64,000 nt of DNA from Panopea generosa (GCA_029582155.1 CM055900.1:43397624-43461623); one strand, 5' to 3'; shown: positions 47,700 through 61,394, counted from the first letter of the stretch. The notes: a model not told the origin generated them from the letters alone. Translations and numbers: made by a program.

Positions 47700-48870
47700 T
47701 AACTTCAAAATTGTTGTCAATGCAAACAAATGGCAAAGGTGCATTTCTAAAGCAGGATTGTACACTACCTGTTTTTGGAAGGCGAGCAAAGCTCTTGACT
47801 TTCTTAGCTGATGTGCAGCCCCAGCAATCTGTTATACAAACTACGTATGGCAGGAATCCCCATATTCATCCACCGATAAAGTAGTTCACAGCTTTCAACA
47901 TGCATTTACTGTAGCAGAGGACGGATTATACAACAATTTTTTTTTATTTATTGCGGATGTTTTTCTTTACAAAGGTTCATAAATACGGTACGGGAAGCAT
48001 ACAATTTGCATGGAAATGCGGTAGAATACGCTTATCTGGCTGTGCTCTAAAAAAACGCAGCAATTTTCATTGATGAAAAATGTTTTACGCATTTACTACT
48101 ATGCATAGTGACGTCATCTGGTGGTGGTGGTGGGGGGGGGGATATAATCTCTAACACCATTCGACATGTAATGATTAATGGGGCGAAATATTGACATGTT
48201 TTCAATATTATAACTCGTAGTTTGAGTAAATAGTGATTGTTAGTGAAATTTTATTCACTACAGATTGTCCTCTTTTAATTTTGATAGTAAAATAACGAAA
48301 TTAGGTTCGGGGCTACAATTGTTGTTTATAGAAAAACGTGCCAATCTGTCATCTTATGCAAGCAGTGTATTGATGAACATTTTTAACAGTTAATTAGGTC
48401 ATCCAACCGTTATGTTTGTTGTGTTTCAGTGTTATATTTTTTTATTGATTAAATCTAGGTCACACAACACCATTTATAATGCTATTTATTGATTATTTAT
48501 ATTATTGATTGAAAGCTATGTGAGAATGGAACATAACTCAAGTCAATATACGCGTAAATCTATAAGTAGGTCATGTTTGTTTTGGTCTAGACAAAGAGTT
48601 ATGGATGTGTGTTGTATATTTTCGGACAATCAGGAACATTTTGTGCTGAATGCGTTTCGTTATCCATAAATCATAACAATTGAACTGGAGATATTAAAAT
48701 TGACTGGAGTTGTACATCACTACTCAATTCTTTCGATTTTGAAGAAACATCAGAATATGAAGGTTTGTTTGTGAAGCTTTCATATAGGTTGTTCATGTTG
48801 ATAACTTATATGTGGAGATGTGGAAAGGAGTCCTGGACCACAACGTTACCAGTAAACAAAATGTCCTGAA
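47700..48870. other. Unassigned DNA
   Basis: No repeat family or exon assigned; a G-rich tract (GGTGGTGGTGG then nine G) is at about 48120-48140. Confidence 0.4.
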
Positions 48871-49119
48871 ATGGATATTTTCACCAGGGTCATCAAATAT
48901 TCAGTTAATTTTCACACGGGAAACGGTGTGTACCATGGTGTTTGCATTTTTTCAAATGCATTATTAAAACCGTTTGATAGCTACTGTTGGAAAAGTATTG
49001 ATATGGACTCTGTATTGTATGCAGGAGATTATTTATACAGATACACAAAAGAAATATTAAACACTCCACATTCATTTATAAATCCCAATGTATTGCCTTT
49101 TAACATATCAGAAATCTAA
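48871..49119 (+). pseudogene. Unidentified 82-codon coding-like ORF
   Basis: Reads MDIFTRVIKYSVNFHTGNG, then contains HGVCIFSNALLKPFDSY and DMDSVLYAGDYLYRYTKEI. The amino-acid composition looks like a real globular segment rather than a repeat by-product. The W..D.D.VL..GD.LY pattern faintly resembles the N-terminal part of some cysteine-peptidase domains carried by animal mobile elements, but I cannot name the family. No upstream exon was identified, so a decayed or captured fragment is the likeliest reading. Confidence 0.35.
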
Positions 49120-49164
49120 CTAAGTTTTCCAATTTTCCGAACCTACATTTTTGAATTAACACAA

Positions 49165-49345
49165 GCAGCTAGCCTTCCCTCAGGCCCTTCAGGCCTTTGA
49201 TTCTTTATGTATGGAACGTGTTCTAATGCTATTCTCCGTGTGCTGGGCACCAAGCAAAGAAACTTTAAGTACCATTTTGCATGTCTTTGGGGATCAAACC
49301 CACTACCTCCCACATGCCAGGAGGATGTTCACAGTGGTTGTGTAT
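49165..49345 (-). repeat. tRNA-derived SINE, family F
   Basis: On the minus strand the B-box region reads GGTAGTGGGTTTGATCC, followed by CCAAAGACATGC, TACTTAAAGTTTC and GGTGCCCAGCAC. Confidence 0.55.
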
Positions 49346-49984
49346 GTAATTTGCATGCAAGTAAAATAAAATTCGTATTGTCAACTGTATTTAAGCAGAG
49401 CATCTTGTTGAACATTCTTTTTGGTTAACTTGTGTTTTAAACAGATGTGTCTAGAGCGAATAAAAACCATCTTTAATAATATCAAATACTGAAGATTTGA
49501 ACACTTTAATGCAGTTACAATTTATTTTGTAAAAAAGAAAGATTTAATCTGGAAACTACATTCAACTGCTGGAGAAATGTCGGCATATTGGAACCGGGGA
49601 GAGAACATCAATGGATCTAAACCAGTATTGTACGATAATGATAAAACTCTAAAATCTTAGTTCTTAGATTTTGTTTTGAACTGACCTGATCAGATAATTC
49701 AGTATGAGTTATGGTTCTTGATTTTTTTTGAAAATTTTACAGGAAAATGATCAAATTGCATCACTCTGATCTGGACTTATCTTTCAGTTTATTTTGATCT
49801 GTCCATTATTGAGAAATTGTTAAATTGTTCATAAAATTTCTTAAAAACTTTTCCTGGATTTAGTCTGTGTTCATACTAGTTCAGATCAGATCAGATCAGA
49901 TCATGCTATCTTAAATTATCATTATTTGATCTTTAAATGTATATGTCCAAAATGACATTAAAGGTAGTAGATCAGAAAAAAAAA

Positions 49985-50215
49985 ACACTATAGATGTCTT
50001 TAAATAATAAATTTATTTTTAGAATGGACACAAAGCGTCTCATTACCATTTATACAAATAAATTCTGAATGGTTTGGTACATCAATTCCTCCAAAATGTG
50101 ACAAAAACATATTTCACAGTGGTAAACTTGAAATGAAATCCCTATTCTATAAATAGCACTCAAGCACTGCTTGACAACCTTCACATCATCATTCGGACAA
50201 TTTAAGATGAAACAG
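49985..50215 (-). repeat. Dispersed repeat R5, copy 5 (inverted)
   Basis: Plus-strand landmarks CTGAATGGTTTGGTACATCA, AGTGGTAAACTTGAAATG and TTCACATCATCATTCGGAC are the complement of the family. Confidence 0.75.
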
Positions 50216-51853
50216 TTCTACAATATGTAAACCAGTATGATGGATCAAATCGAAAACAAATGAAATTGCATGACTCATTTGATATACATGTCACAAAATA
50301 TATTGCAATCTTTTTTTAGGCTTATCAAGGTTCCAAGGCCAAGTTATAAAATCTCTTTTCAGTATATTATTTGGATATACTTATGGATAAATAGGTTCAG
50401 TAAGTCTATAAAGGCATGATATATTGATAAACAATGTTTTTAGCAAAGTTTAAGATTTTGAAATACTTCCTATAAATCCATTTTATATGTCCAATACAAT
50501 ACTATAATGTCAGTCCATTGGTTGGTATGCACATTTATAAAGCTGACGTGTAGCTACAGTATTAAATTACGTATAATTGTCGCAGTAAATACATATGATT
50601 GTCGCAGTAATATGTAGACCTCAGCTTTAATTGCTGGTATTAGCTGATTTTATTAATGAGGTCATTATTAAACAATTAAGTTGAAAAGTATGTCCTGGTA
50701 TGTCAGGTGGTAGTTTTCAGATTAAGTAAACAGACAAATTTTTTTTAGAATTCGTAAAAAATTATTGTATATCTTACAAACATGTACTGAATATAAAATC
50801 ATGAAACTTTTGTTTAATATTGACTCTTTTATGCACCCCCCCCCCCTCCCCCACCCTCAAAAAAAATAAATGGGAGCATAGTTGCTGCTTCTTCTGTCCA
50901 CTCTTGTGTGCTCTTCTGTCCATCTTTCTGTTCATCTTTCTGCTCTTCTGTCCATCTTTCTGTTCTCCTATCCTCTATCTTTTTCCAAGCATAATTTGAA
51001 AAGTACTAGAGATAATTTATTGAAACATTGCAGGAGTAGATATTAAATTTTTTTTTCAAAATGGCAATTGCATTAAATTTTCATTGGCCAAATTGAAATT
51101 GTCTGGCGACACACAGTCCTACAGTCACAATAAATTTGATTGTTACCAAAACCTAGCATGTTATTAATTCCATGTGTGTGGCATTCAGTATAAATGACAC
51201 TTTGTTATTCATAATTCTACCATTAAAATAGTGATTTGTTCATTGTTTTACAGTACAATATTGACCGAGTGATATTCTTCAGTGCTATGTACTTTCACTT
51301 AGGTCTAGGCCCTAAACCTGAAGGATACTATTAATTTCTTAACTTAGAAATGCAGTCTCAACTTCGGTAAAAAAATGTAAAAAAATGTAAAAAAAGACCA
51401 GAAAACATTGTTTACCTGATAAATACTGGTATGCACAGAAGACTAATTTCAACTCGTATTTTAAAAATACAACTTACCAGTTGCGAGTGCTAAATTTGAG
51501 CCCTGCTTTGTACACTTATAAGGCACAATGGTGTTTTGACAAGGGGCTGCAGTGCAGAAGGGCATTTTTTATGAAATAACATCCCTTCTTTGTTATGTTC
51601 TTTTCCAGAACATAAGTTAAAAAGTATGGGGAAAATAATATCCTACACCTGTAAAGCGCAAGGAGGCAGTGTGTATTGCTGTGTAACTGTGACGGTTCCT
51701 TTTGTGTAATTCCTGTACTTCGTTTGCTTGTCTTGGGCTTAACTTGAAAACTTCTTTAAACTGTTGTACACTTATTGTCTTGTAAAGTACAATGAGGTAG
51801 CGTGCAATACTCAAAGGCATAACTCTAGGTTGTTAACTGGATTTTATTTAAAT

Positions 51854-51902
<49 letters not shown>

Positions 51903-53400
51903 TATATCTGTAAATTGAAAACCACAGCAAACTTTATACCTTTATAAAGCTCAGTGAGGCAGTGCATTTTAACTTGGAAGTAATTACTTCATTGGAAGAA
52001 TGGTAAAGGCGCATTCAACAGGGGACAAAAATTCTTTTGTATGCAGCTCGTCCTGCAGAACGAATGGCTTGCTAAATGCACTCAACCTGTTACCATATCC
52101 ACTTGTCTTACAAACAGGTATGAAATAATCAACAAAATACTTCTGATGTGACAACAAAATCATTCTTAGAATCGATCATTATGATATCTTCTTTCAGAAT
52201 GCTAAGCTTAATACAACCAGATTCATTAAAAACTCGCAGTATAATAATTGATGAATTGATCTAAAATCTCAACTTAATTGCTATGTGTTTGTGAGCTCAT
52301 TACATTTTTTCCAAACTGTGACCATGTATTTGTGCATCAATTACACCTTGATAATTCAGATTGAAATGATAGCAAGTTATAAACAACATCGCTTTTGAAT
52401 GATTTACGCCAACAAACAATGGTCTGTCATATTTATCACACATTATCGCATGTTTGTTTACAGTACTTAGACCGAAAACAGTATTGCCAAATGATATAGC
52501 ACAGTGCACCTTGGGATATTTATAACGCTTATAACTGGACCCAAGTGTAATAAGATTTAAACCATATTAGAATTATAATAATTTATTTGGTAATAGATGT
52601 ATAAAAACAACAATACAGGAAGGGACATTTGCACTTAATAATCATAAAAAACAGTGTAAAATAAAATAAGCATTACCTTGTAGGAATATCGATAGATACC
52701 GGGATCAACCAATACAGGATACCGACATATAGTAGTCGCGATCTGCAGTTTTCAGTTTCATAGTCACTCACGATTCGAACAATTATTCTGCTTCTGAATT
52801 GCTAAGATTCAACAAGGCAAGTAAACTACCAGTCTAGCTACAATACAGCACTCGTCCTGCAGGACGAATGAGGTGTTAAACTTTTCTCACACTGCCCAAT
52901 TCCCACTTGTAAATACAATAGGACGAGTGGAATTTTTATTCCCTGATTCAGTGTTTTCCCATTCCCACAAATGTCAAATTGGTTTTTGCTTGATTACTTC
53001 TGAAATGTATTTATTAATATTTCATGTTTATCAGTTATAAAATACAGGCCAAATTCGATATTTGTCAACATCAGGAGTTACTACCTCTTTTTAGCTTAAT
53101 TTTTGGTAAAACTTTCTAACATATAATGGGGACATACGTGTCCTATAGACACATATCTAATATTATTTTCTATTATGATACAAGTTCGTTTAGATAAATG
53201 ATTATTGTTGATGTTTTACGCAGCAGCTTTATGAATATGTGTATATATTGATTTTACAACAGCTTGTCCATCTTTACGTTTAAACTTGTTACTGGTTGCA
53301 TGTATACAGGTGGTACATTGCAAAATAAGGTGACCCCTGGGTAATGATAAAATGCTTCTAGATGAGTTTTTCTTCAAATGGCTTTTTTATTCTTATAAAA
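50216..53400. other. Probable intronic DNA with simple repeats
   Basis: No exon found. A C-rich tract is at 50837-50862 and a (TA)n run of about 20 units at 51867-51900. The palindrome TCGTCCTGCAGGACGA is at 52853-52868, with a half-version at 52048. Confidence 0.45.
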
Positions 53401-53515
53401 TTTTGTATGCAATGCTTATTTTTTTAAGTTTTATGGGGAAAATGAAACATTTTAATCAAATTACTATGTAAAATAAACTTTTAAACATTAGAATTGTCAG
53501 TATCCAATGCTTATT

Positions 53516-53709
53516 AGCTCGCTGGGACAGTCCAAGGATCTATGCAACCACTCATTGGATGTGAATGAAACTTTGCATGTGTGTTCACCATCATCAATGG
53601 AACACACACAGACAAGAACTATAACTCTTGATTGCATTTTGGCACAGTTATGGCCCTTTTTGGACCTAGACACCCAGGGGCGAGCTTTGTTGTCTTCTGA
53701 CAACTCTTA
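53516..53709 (+). mobile_element. Short complete family-1 element
   Basis: Left junction AATGCTTATT|AGCTCGCTGG; right end GGGCGAGCTTTGTTGTCTTC then TGACAACTCTTA|TTTAACC. It interrupts the same AATGCTTATT repeat that is intact at 3197-3423, so it is a 194-bp insertion between T residues. Confidence 0.75.
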
Positions 53710-54144
53710 TTTAACCACTTTTACAATTTAAATTCAAATGCTTTAGAAATTTGAACGCTATTGTTTTTTCCCCAAAATTGTACTTATCCGGAGCACTGTA
53801 TCATTAAGTATGCAGTCGCCATTGTTCTCAGCTAGTGTAGAATATGATATCTTGGTACTATTATATATATAAATTTTGATGTGATACATTCTGTCTTGAC
53901 TGTTACACTATAATGATTGGTTAATTTAAAGGCGCTATGTAAATGGCCTAAACTTAATCTGGCTTAACTATCAGAGTACACCATTAAGCAGTGTTTTCTC
54001 CAGCTCCAGTTCCATTAATGACCCACTGACTAACAAGTTGGCTGCTTTTAAAAAGCATTAAATGGTTAGGTCTTACAAACGATGTGGTAATTAAAGTGAA
54101 TGAATGTATAAGTTTGGTTCCTTGTACAGGGTACTAAATACACA

Positions 54145-54166
54145 GGGGGGGGGGGGGGGGGGGGGT
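54145..54166 (+). repeat. Poly-G tract
   Basis: An uninterrupted run of G of more than 20, prone to length error in sequencing. Confidence 0.9.
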
Positions 54167-55014
54167 TGATACCAAATCCCGACAAGATTCCGGCTGACAC
54201 AGCGAATTCCCAACTGCAGGTGTGCCTGATAGTAACTTTGATATTTAAAGTTACTGATCTCAATCAATATGTATTGCCATTTGCATATTTAAAAAGAAAT
54301 TTACCTTACATATTGTCTAACATACTATGTTCTATACAATTTACTTCTGTCATGATAATATATTTTAAAATAATCCGTATCCATATTTTAAATTAATTTG
54401 CGGTTATATTATTTTTAAAAACAACAGTTAAAAATCACTGTTTATCCAAAACTTGTGCATTTGACAATATATCTGATTCTGATGACGTGCTGAAAATATG
54501 TCACACCAGTAAACTACCTTTATATTTCTGTTGTATCGAACAAAATAAACAACTGTAGCTGTTTAATTTTGTTATTATTTTCATTGTTATGGGTTCAGCA
54601 TATTATAATAGGAATTTGTAAGAAACAGCGATAAATTGTCAAAAAAGATATGTTTCAAGACCTCATTTAAGCAAGGAATTTTAGAAAATTCAAGATATAT
54701 TGAGAATTAAATTTAGATATTTAATTTGGTGCACTGATTAAGTTAAAATACGGTAACTGTATTGATATTCCATCCGTACCATTACATGAAATATGCATGT
54801 CAATATCAGAGAATGTATGTTAATGGTGTGTATTTGATTAAAGTGCTAAAAATAGACCATTTCCTAGAAGAATATGTCAATTACAGTAGTAGACGACACA
54901 TTTCACGTCAATGGACATATATTGCAACATATTTTCAGGTAGCTATTTCTAAAAGAGAAATTATGTGTTGGAATAAATACAGTACAGATTTCTTGTATTT
55001 AATTAAAAAGTATA

Positions 55015-55983
55015 TACTGTGAAAACATTTATTTTTGTGGGTATTGAATTTCGTGGTTTCCACTTCAAAGACATATTCGTTGGGACTTAAAGTCATTGAA
55101 AACCAATTTAAAAAAAAATAAATTCTGTTTTACACTTTCGACATTGCATAGTGCGTTCCAGTTTTTAACCTTTGCTGTAATTCACATGTTGCGCGTCAGG
55201 GTTTATCGCATCCCGCTGTGCCAATAAGAGTTGACACATGCCAATTAGTACCCTAATATACAAGTATGATATAGAACTAATTTTTATGCAAACACCAGTG
55301 ATGGAAGGAGAAGAACAACATCTAATCCAGAAAGGGTTTCAGAACGCAGGCCCGATGTAAATAACAATAATGCCAAATCACGTGACTGAAAATGGACAGT
55401 AAACTAATAAGCTGCGTCTTTTAAGAGATTTGTTTGTTTTATTCATTAAAAATGTATCACCATATATTTAATCATAAAATGAAACAAGTATAGAATAGAA
55501 TAAAAAAAATACCACTAAATAAAAGATATTACTTCACTTGAAACTTTTGTTTTAGTATTCTTTGTACGCACGCATACTGTCCTTTTACAATGTTTTACAC
55601 TTTTTTTACACTGTTTACCGTAGGCCTATACGTCACATTGTTTCAACTCGATAGCATCTTGCTGCAAGGCGACAGTCTATTTTTAGCAACTCTGACATGT
55701 AAATTATAACACATCTCGCTACACACACACACACATCTATGAATTAAAGATGATATGTGTAAAAAAAAATTGTTGCACTATTTACAAAAAGAAAATATAT
55801 AAATAAAGGATGAATTATTTACCACAATGCGATGCACATAGGCATATGAAAAGAGCGGTAATTTATATTGACAGTATTACATTATTGCGTAAACTAAGTT
55901 TGTTGGTATTTGATTTCGTTGTTTAGGCTTCCCACGAAATCCACGAAAATTAGTACCCCGTGAAAATTAATGATTTCACAGTA
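55015..55983. mobile_element. MITE with TACTGTGAAA terminal inverted repeats
   Basis: Left end TACTGTGAAAACATTTATTT; right end read inward TACTGTGAAATCATTAATTT. Similarity continues through GTGGGTA and ATTTTCGTGG for about 45 bp. TA at each border fits Tc1/mariner-type insertion. Non-coding interior. Confidence 0.75.
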
Positions 55984-56084
55984 TTAGGCCGTTGTGTTTT
56001 TATTACTTTTTTCAACAAGGAATAAATATTTATAACAATTAAATATGCGTTGGTCTCAAGCTACTTAATTACACTTTCAACCAT

Positions 56085-56870
56085 TACACTCTTCAAAAAC
56101 ACTTGGCTCAATTCATCAGCATGACATGATAATGTGTCACATGTAAGACCCACATGCATACCTCAAAGGTCAAGGTCACACATTGAGTTTGTTTGACAAC
56201 ACTTTCAGTCTGTGTGAGATTTCTTGTCCGGTCTGTAACTTTGTTATCTATGGATAAATTTTAAAAACACTTTTTGCTTAGTTGATCAACATGACATAAT
56301 TACGTGTCACATGTAAGACCCAGAACCTTTCCTCAAAGGTCAAGGTCACATTTTCATTTTGTTTGATATTGCGTGTTTGGTCTGTGACTTTGTCTTTAAC
56401 TTGTCATAAGTAAGACCTAGACCCATACCTCAAAGGTCAAGGTCACGCTTTTAGTATGTATAGCAACACTTTGAATCTGTTTGAGATTTCAAGTCCGTCC
56501 TTTAACTTTATCATACGTGGATAGATTTCAAAAACACTTGGCTCAATTTATCAGTTGATCATCAATTGATCTGTTACTTTGTCTTACATTTAGAGATTTT
56601 AAAACAGCTTGACACAAGTGATCAGAATGTCACCTTTTAACTGTTCAAATACCCAGACCATTACATCAGATGTCAAGGTCAAGGTGACACAAAGGTCAAG
56701 GGATGCTTTAATGTAAAAAAAAAAAAAAATGAAATTGCATGTCTAGTCTGAAACATCCGTCCATTACGCTTGATATTCATAGATACATCGCTACCTATTA
56801 TATCATAATAATATATTGTTATTTTCACAGACCATTTGGGGGACATGCAACACTTACCAGTGACATTTCT
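56085..56870 (+). repeat. Tandem array rich in AAAGGTCAAGGTCA
   Basis: Units share AAAACACTTGGCTCAATT, GTCACATGTAAGACCCA and CCTCAAAGGTCAAGGTCACA (near 56163, 56332, 56429), grading into the repeat seen at 22460-22700. Confidence 0.7.
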
Positions 56871-57361
56871 TGTTTACTTGAGAACCTTTGTTTACATAAA
56901 CAGGTATCTTATTATTGATTTGGGCAATTGCACTTACATGTTTTCTAATATATAGCTAAATACTACGTTCGCCAGGCACATATTTACCTACTTTACCCAT
57001 ATCAAAATGCAGTGATCGTGTCTCATTTGTATTCAAATTTGAATCGACTGTAAACGTGAGCTGTTTGTATTGATTAACATTTAATTATCTAATTAAGCCT
57101 ATGTAATCATCAGGAAAAAAAGAGAATATAAATCAGTGCAGTAAATCCGGACACGCTTTATTACATTTGATTAATGTCTTTGGTTTCACCCACATGCACA
57201 TTTGATTATGAACACGTGTCAAATCACATGTTGTTTATAAATATGTAAACACTGCCACATGGACATGCATTAAGATGTGAACACAAATTGTAAAGATATT
57301 GAGGACTAGGCACTCAGGTTACAAACAAGTGATATAGATTCAACATGTTTTATATCTGGGT

Positions 57362-58935
57362 TATCGTATTTCCCCAAGTATAATCCGCTCTTGAGTATAA
57401 TTTGCAGGTGATTTTGAAGCCAAAAATGGTGGGAAAAAGCTAGTATATGTCTTCTGTATACAGGCATGAATCGGTTGTTTTACTACATCCGCCATTTTGA
57501 AATCTGGAACAAAGTGAAAGATGAATTTTGATTGGCTAATATCTAGACTGGTGTTCTGCATAATTTTGTAAAAACGTAGGTAAAAGTTATGATTGTGATA
57601 TATAGTTTATACCGTAATTATTTTTATGTGTATTTGGCTAAGACCAAAGGGAAAATAAAAACAAACTATTGACAATTTTTAAGTGCATCTTTCGAGAAAT
57701 ATTTATGGGTCCTAAAATGGACCATCACCCTCTCACTGTATCTGCATCATTCAGCAGTTTCTGATGTCCGATTCGTCAAAACCCTCAAAGTCTTCTTCTT
57801 CAACAACGCTGTCGAACAGTTGCCGAAACTATTTATCCTCACAATGATAATACATTCTCAACCCCTTCCCATCCACCAGGTTCTCAACACCTACTCAAAC
57901 ATGCCATTATTGCCACTTGTCAAATGGTATTCACACTCTTTAATTTAAGATTAAAGAGATGTCAATTAGTTTCAATTAACAGTGATAATCTGACAGCAGT
58001 AAAGGACAAGGAAAGTAAAAGTGGACGGAGTGAAATTTGTGCCGCCAAACACCTGCACAATTTTGTTGTCCCAAATTTTTAAATTCATTTTGTGTTATTT
58101 TTAATCAATAAACTGATAATAATTATTAATAATGAAATTCATAATTGTAAAAAATAGTATAACATTATTTTCTTATATATTGCTTTATTACGTTATAAAC
58201 ACCATACAATTATCCCGTTTAATGATGAGCGTAAAAATAGTGAATTTAACAGAATTAGAATATTTGCACCAGTCTAGCTAATAAATAGATGTTGTAGTTG
58301 TTGTATGGTGTTTAGTGTTGCTTTCAACATTATTTTTCAGTCATATCGCGACAGTGTCTACTTGAGACAGTATTCTGAGCGCTGTCACACTGGAGTATCA
58401 TGCTGCAGACACATGGTATGATACCCCACCCAGTCACATTATACTGACACTGGGCCGACCAGACCTAGAACTCTCCTATAAATGCTGTGCATCAAGCGAG
58501 GAAGCTTCTAGTACCATTTTAAAGTCTTTGGTATGACCCGGCCGGGGATTGAACCCACCACCTTTCGCATTCAAGGCGGACGCTCTACCAATAGACCACA
58601 CTGTGGTCCTAATAAATAGAAGATTTTTTGTTTAATGAAAAGTTGTGTTGTTTTCCCATTTGGAAGTTACAGAATACACAATCATACCAAAAAAGAGTTT
58701 ATAAACTTTTTAAATATAAAGCATATAAGATATGTTTATAACTTCCTGTGTTTTTTGCAGTACGGTCAAGATGATAGTCGTCAAAAATATTGTCGACTGG
58801 CTTTTGTTGACGATTGCAAAGTGTGGGGGAAACTCTGACGAGACCTGAAATTTTTTTTTATATATGCACTAGTAACCTGTTTTAGACCTTAAAAACTTAA
58901 AATCATATGTGATGCAAAACTCTGATGAGCATTTT
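57362..58935 (-). mobile_element. Old TA-terminated DNA element, right copy (inverted)
   Basis: Inverted paralogue of 1195-3783 without that copy's three insertions, but with SINE-C at 58285-58608. The terminus reads TATCGTATTTCCCCAAGTAT. The ORF at 58635-58838 (..YGQDDSRQKYCRLAFVDDCK..) is part of this element; in the left copy the same region has a deletion that shortens the frame. Confidence 0.65.
58285..58608 (-). repeat. tRNA-derived SINE, family C, copy 2
   Basis: Minus-strand head GTGGTCTATTGGTAGAGCG (A box) and GTGGGTTCAATCC (B box). The body matches 14225-14545. Confidence 0.8.
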
Positions 58936-59149
58936 ATCATTTTTGCCACAAAAATTGAATTATATATGAGCATGAATGTAAGATTCTTTTCCACATAACT
59001 TAGGTATATGGTACATTTATCATTTATCTAACATATAACCCTCCATAAGGAACTAGAATAAATTGAGCATATTTGTTTTTGTCAGTCATAATAAGTAAGA
59101 CATAACATCTCAATATAACATCATTTTATCATGACAATTTGACATCATT

Positions 59150-59640
59150 AGCTTGCCGGGACGAAGTCCAAGGAGAGCTATTGTCATGACCCCGGCAGCG
59201 TCGGTGTCGTCTGTAGGCACCAAGATTAAACTTTTGCGTTTAACTTTAAGATATCTATGCAACCACTCATTGGATGTGAATGAAACTTGGAATGTATGTT
59301 CACCATCATCAATGGAACATACACAGACAAGAATTATAACTCTGGATTGCATTTTGGCACAGTTATGGCCCTTTTTGGATTTAATTTTTCAGGTTAAAGT
59401 TTTTTATCAGGTAAAATATCTACTCAACCACTCATTGGATATGAATGAAACTTCGCATGTGTGTTCGCCATCATCAATGGAACACACAGAGACAAGAACC
59501 ATAACTCTGGATTGTGTTTTTGGCACAGTTATAGCCCTTTTTCAATGTAATTTTTCAGGTTAAAAATTTTTATCAGGTAAGATATGTATGCAACCACTCA
59601 TTGGATATGAATGAAACTTCGCATGTGTCATCTTTAGAAC
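59150..59640 (+). repeat. Family-1 element with internal ~190-bp tandem units
   Basis: Starts ATCATT|AGCTTGCCGG. The unit with CAACCACTCATTGGAT and GCATTTTGGCACAGTTATGG occurs about 2.3 times. It lacks the family 3' hairpin and runs directly into the ORF at 59640. Confidence 0.7.
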
Positions 59641-60044
59641 ATTTTCTTCAAGATACTAGTAGCACATTCTCTCCTGGAGTATACATTGCCAAAAAAATAA
59701 TGAAAACTCCATTAAATTCACCTTTACAAATTAGTAAGCGTAGATTAAACTTTGCAGATGGGTTACATGATACAGATATCAAAATATCACTACAAAGTGG
59801 ACGAGTCACTGATATTACCCTCGTTAAGACTTGGTGTGCCAGAGAACAAACTACTTGTTCGTACTACGGATATATACATAGCAGTTATGCTTTAAGAGAT
59901 TGCAGAATACACCGCTGTTTAAAGTCATTCATGTGTATGTTGCATCCCATGAACAGACCATGGCATGTTATAGATCACAATTCGTGTATATTGACACCCT
60001 GTGTTTCACTTTTATTTTTCGGCAGAATTAAAAGTGTAATTTAA
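59640..60044 (+). pseudogene. Unidentified ~135-codon coding-like ORF abutting a family-1 element
   Basis: An open frame with protein-like composition: TPLNSPLQISKRRLNFADG, then DTDIKISLQSGRVTDITLV, then ARECTNC-like CAREQTTCSYYGYIHSSYA and a Cys/His-rich end (RIHRCLKSFMCMLHPMNRPW). I do not recognise a domain. The nominal start lies in the repeat upstream, so the frame has no start of its own. It may be an exon or gene fragment carried by, or interrupted by, the element. Confidence 0.35.
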
Positions 60045-60602
60045 TAACCTGCATTCATATGTATGGATCAGTATGAATTTTTTGTTTGTTTGTTTTTTGT
60101 AACCAAATCAGATCATACAGTATAAATCATTACCGCATGCAGTGCTAGCATGCATGCATGCACACATTTTGTGAATTTAAGACATATTTACTTTCAAAGA
60201 AGTTGAGCCTAATAGTTTTGAAACTGATGTAGAGTGTTTCCTTTATGGGAAGTATTTTAATGTAGGTCATAAGAACATACTTTTTCTAATACCTTGAACT
60301 TGCCAATGCCAATGTATACTTTTAGGTTAACTCCGAGGAAACGCATCAAACTTTCAGGCACTAATATGTTCACGTATTTTCATTTTACATTACAATAAAA
60401 CAAAACAATAACATATGTAGGGTTAGGGTTCTAAATTAATACATAATTCATGATATAAAGCATTCACTGGAAAAAAGCATTAAAAAAACTATCATATTCA
60501 GATTGGTTTAATCAAACAATAACAACAAATCTATATATTAATGCAAAGGATTAGGAATTAATAGATTAAAGGTTATATAATGCAATCTGGAACAAAATAA
60601 TA

Positions 60603-61247
60603 TACCGTATATTCCCTTATTAACGCCCAAGGGGGGGTTACATTTTACAAGGTGGGGGGCATTTATAAAAGATAAAAAAGAGCAAATTTAACGACAGTTA
60701 AAAATACAATAAAACCAATAAAGCCCTGGAAAAAACCTTAAATCCGGTTTAAATCCCCGAAAAAGTGGTTCAGAATTATTTGAGAGTGAATGAAATAATC
60801 GACATAGGATGAAAAAAAGCTGAAAATCTGTATGAAATTACTTGTCTGCGTACTGGAATATCCGAATTTATGGTCAGTGTACTCTTCACTTTAAATCACT
60901 TGGACGCTTGCTCTTATCAACCTGGAATAATGAGCTTTCAGCGTACACAGACTAACCGCATTTTAATAGACAGACGGCATTTTTACTAGTTTTAAACGAC
61001 AAATATGGGGAAGTGTTTATTCAACAATAAAGTGGTTAAGTGGTTACCCAAGACATAAACAATGGGTTAAAGAGTTCAAAGGTGATAAACACTCGACTAA
61101 TTGTTGTCTGTGTAACAAAATAATCAATCAGGGAAAGATGGGCGAATACGCTGTCAACTCGCATATACATTTTATTTTTTAATTTTCCAGAAAAATAGGT
61201 GTGGGGCGTTTATTAGAGTGGGGAAGTTAATAAGGGAATATACGGTA
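60603..61247. mobile_element. MITE with 22-bp perfect terminal inverted repeats
   Basis: Both ends, read inward, start TACCGTATATTCCCTTATTA with AC next, and both continue with an ACGCCC motif soon after. Bordered by TA. 645 bp, non-coding. A Tc1/mariner-type origin is inferred. Confidence 0.9.
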
Positions 61248-61394
61248 GACGCCATCTCAGTAAAAAGAAAACAAATTAAAATATCTTGATATGCATAATA
61301 AACAAAGAACCTTGACTTTTTTCTGAACTGCAGTGTTTCGGCAAGTTATAACCAATACTGAAGCAGTTACCTCTAACGGTATGAATGATTCATA

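Noticed and set aside
58635-58838. 67-codon ORF as a gene
   Set aside because: It lies wholly in the old TA-terminated element, and the paralogue at 1260-1480 has lost the frame.
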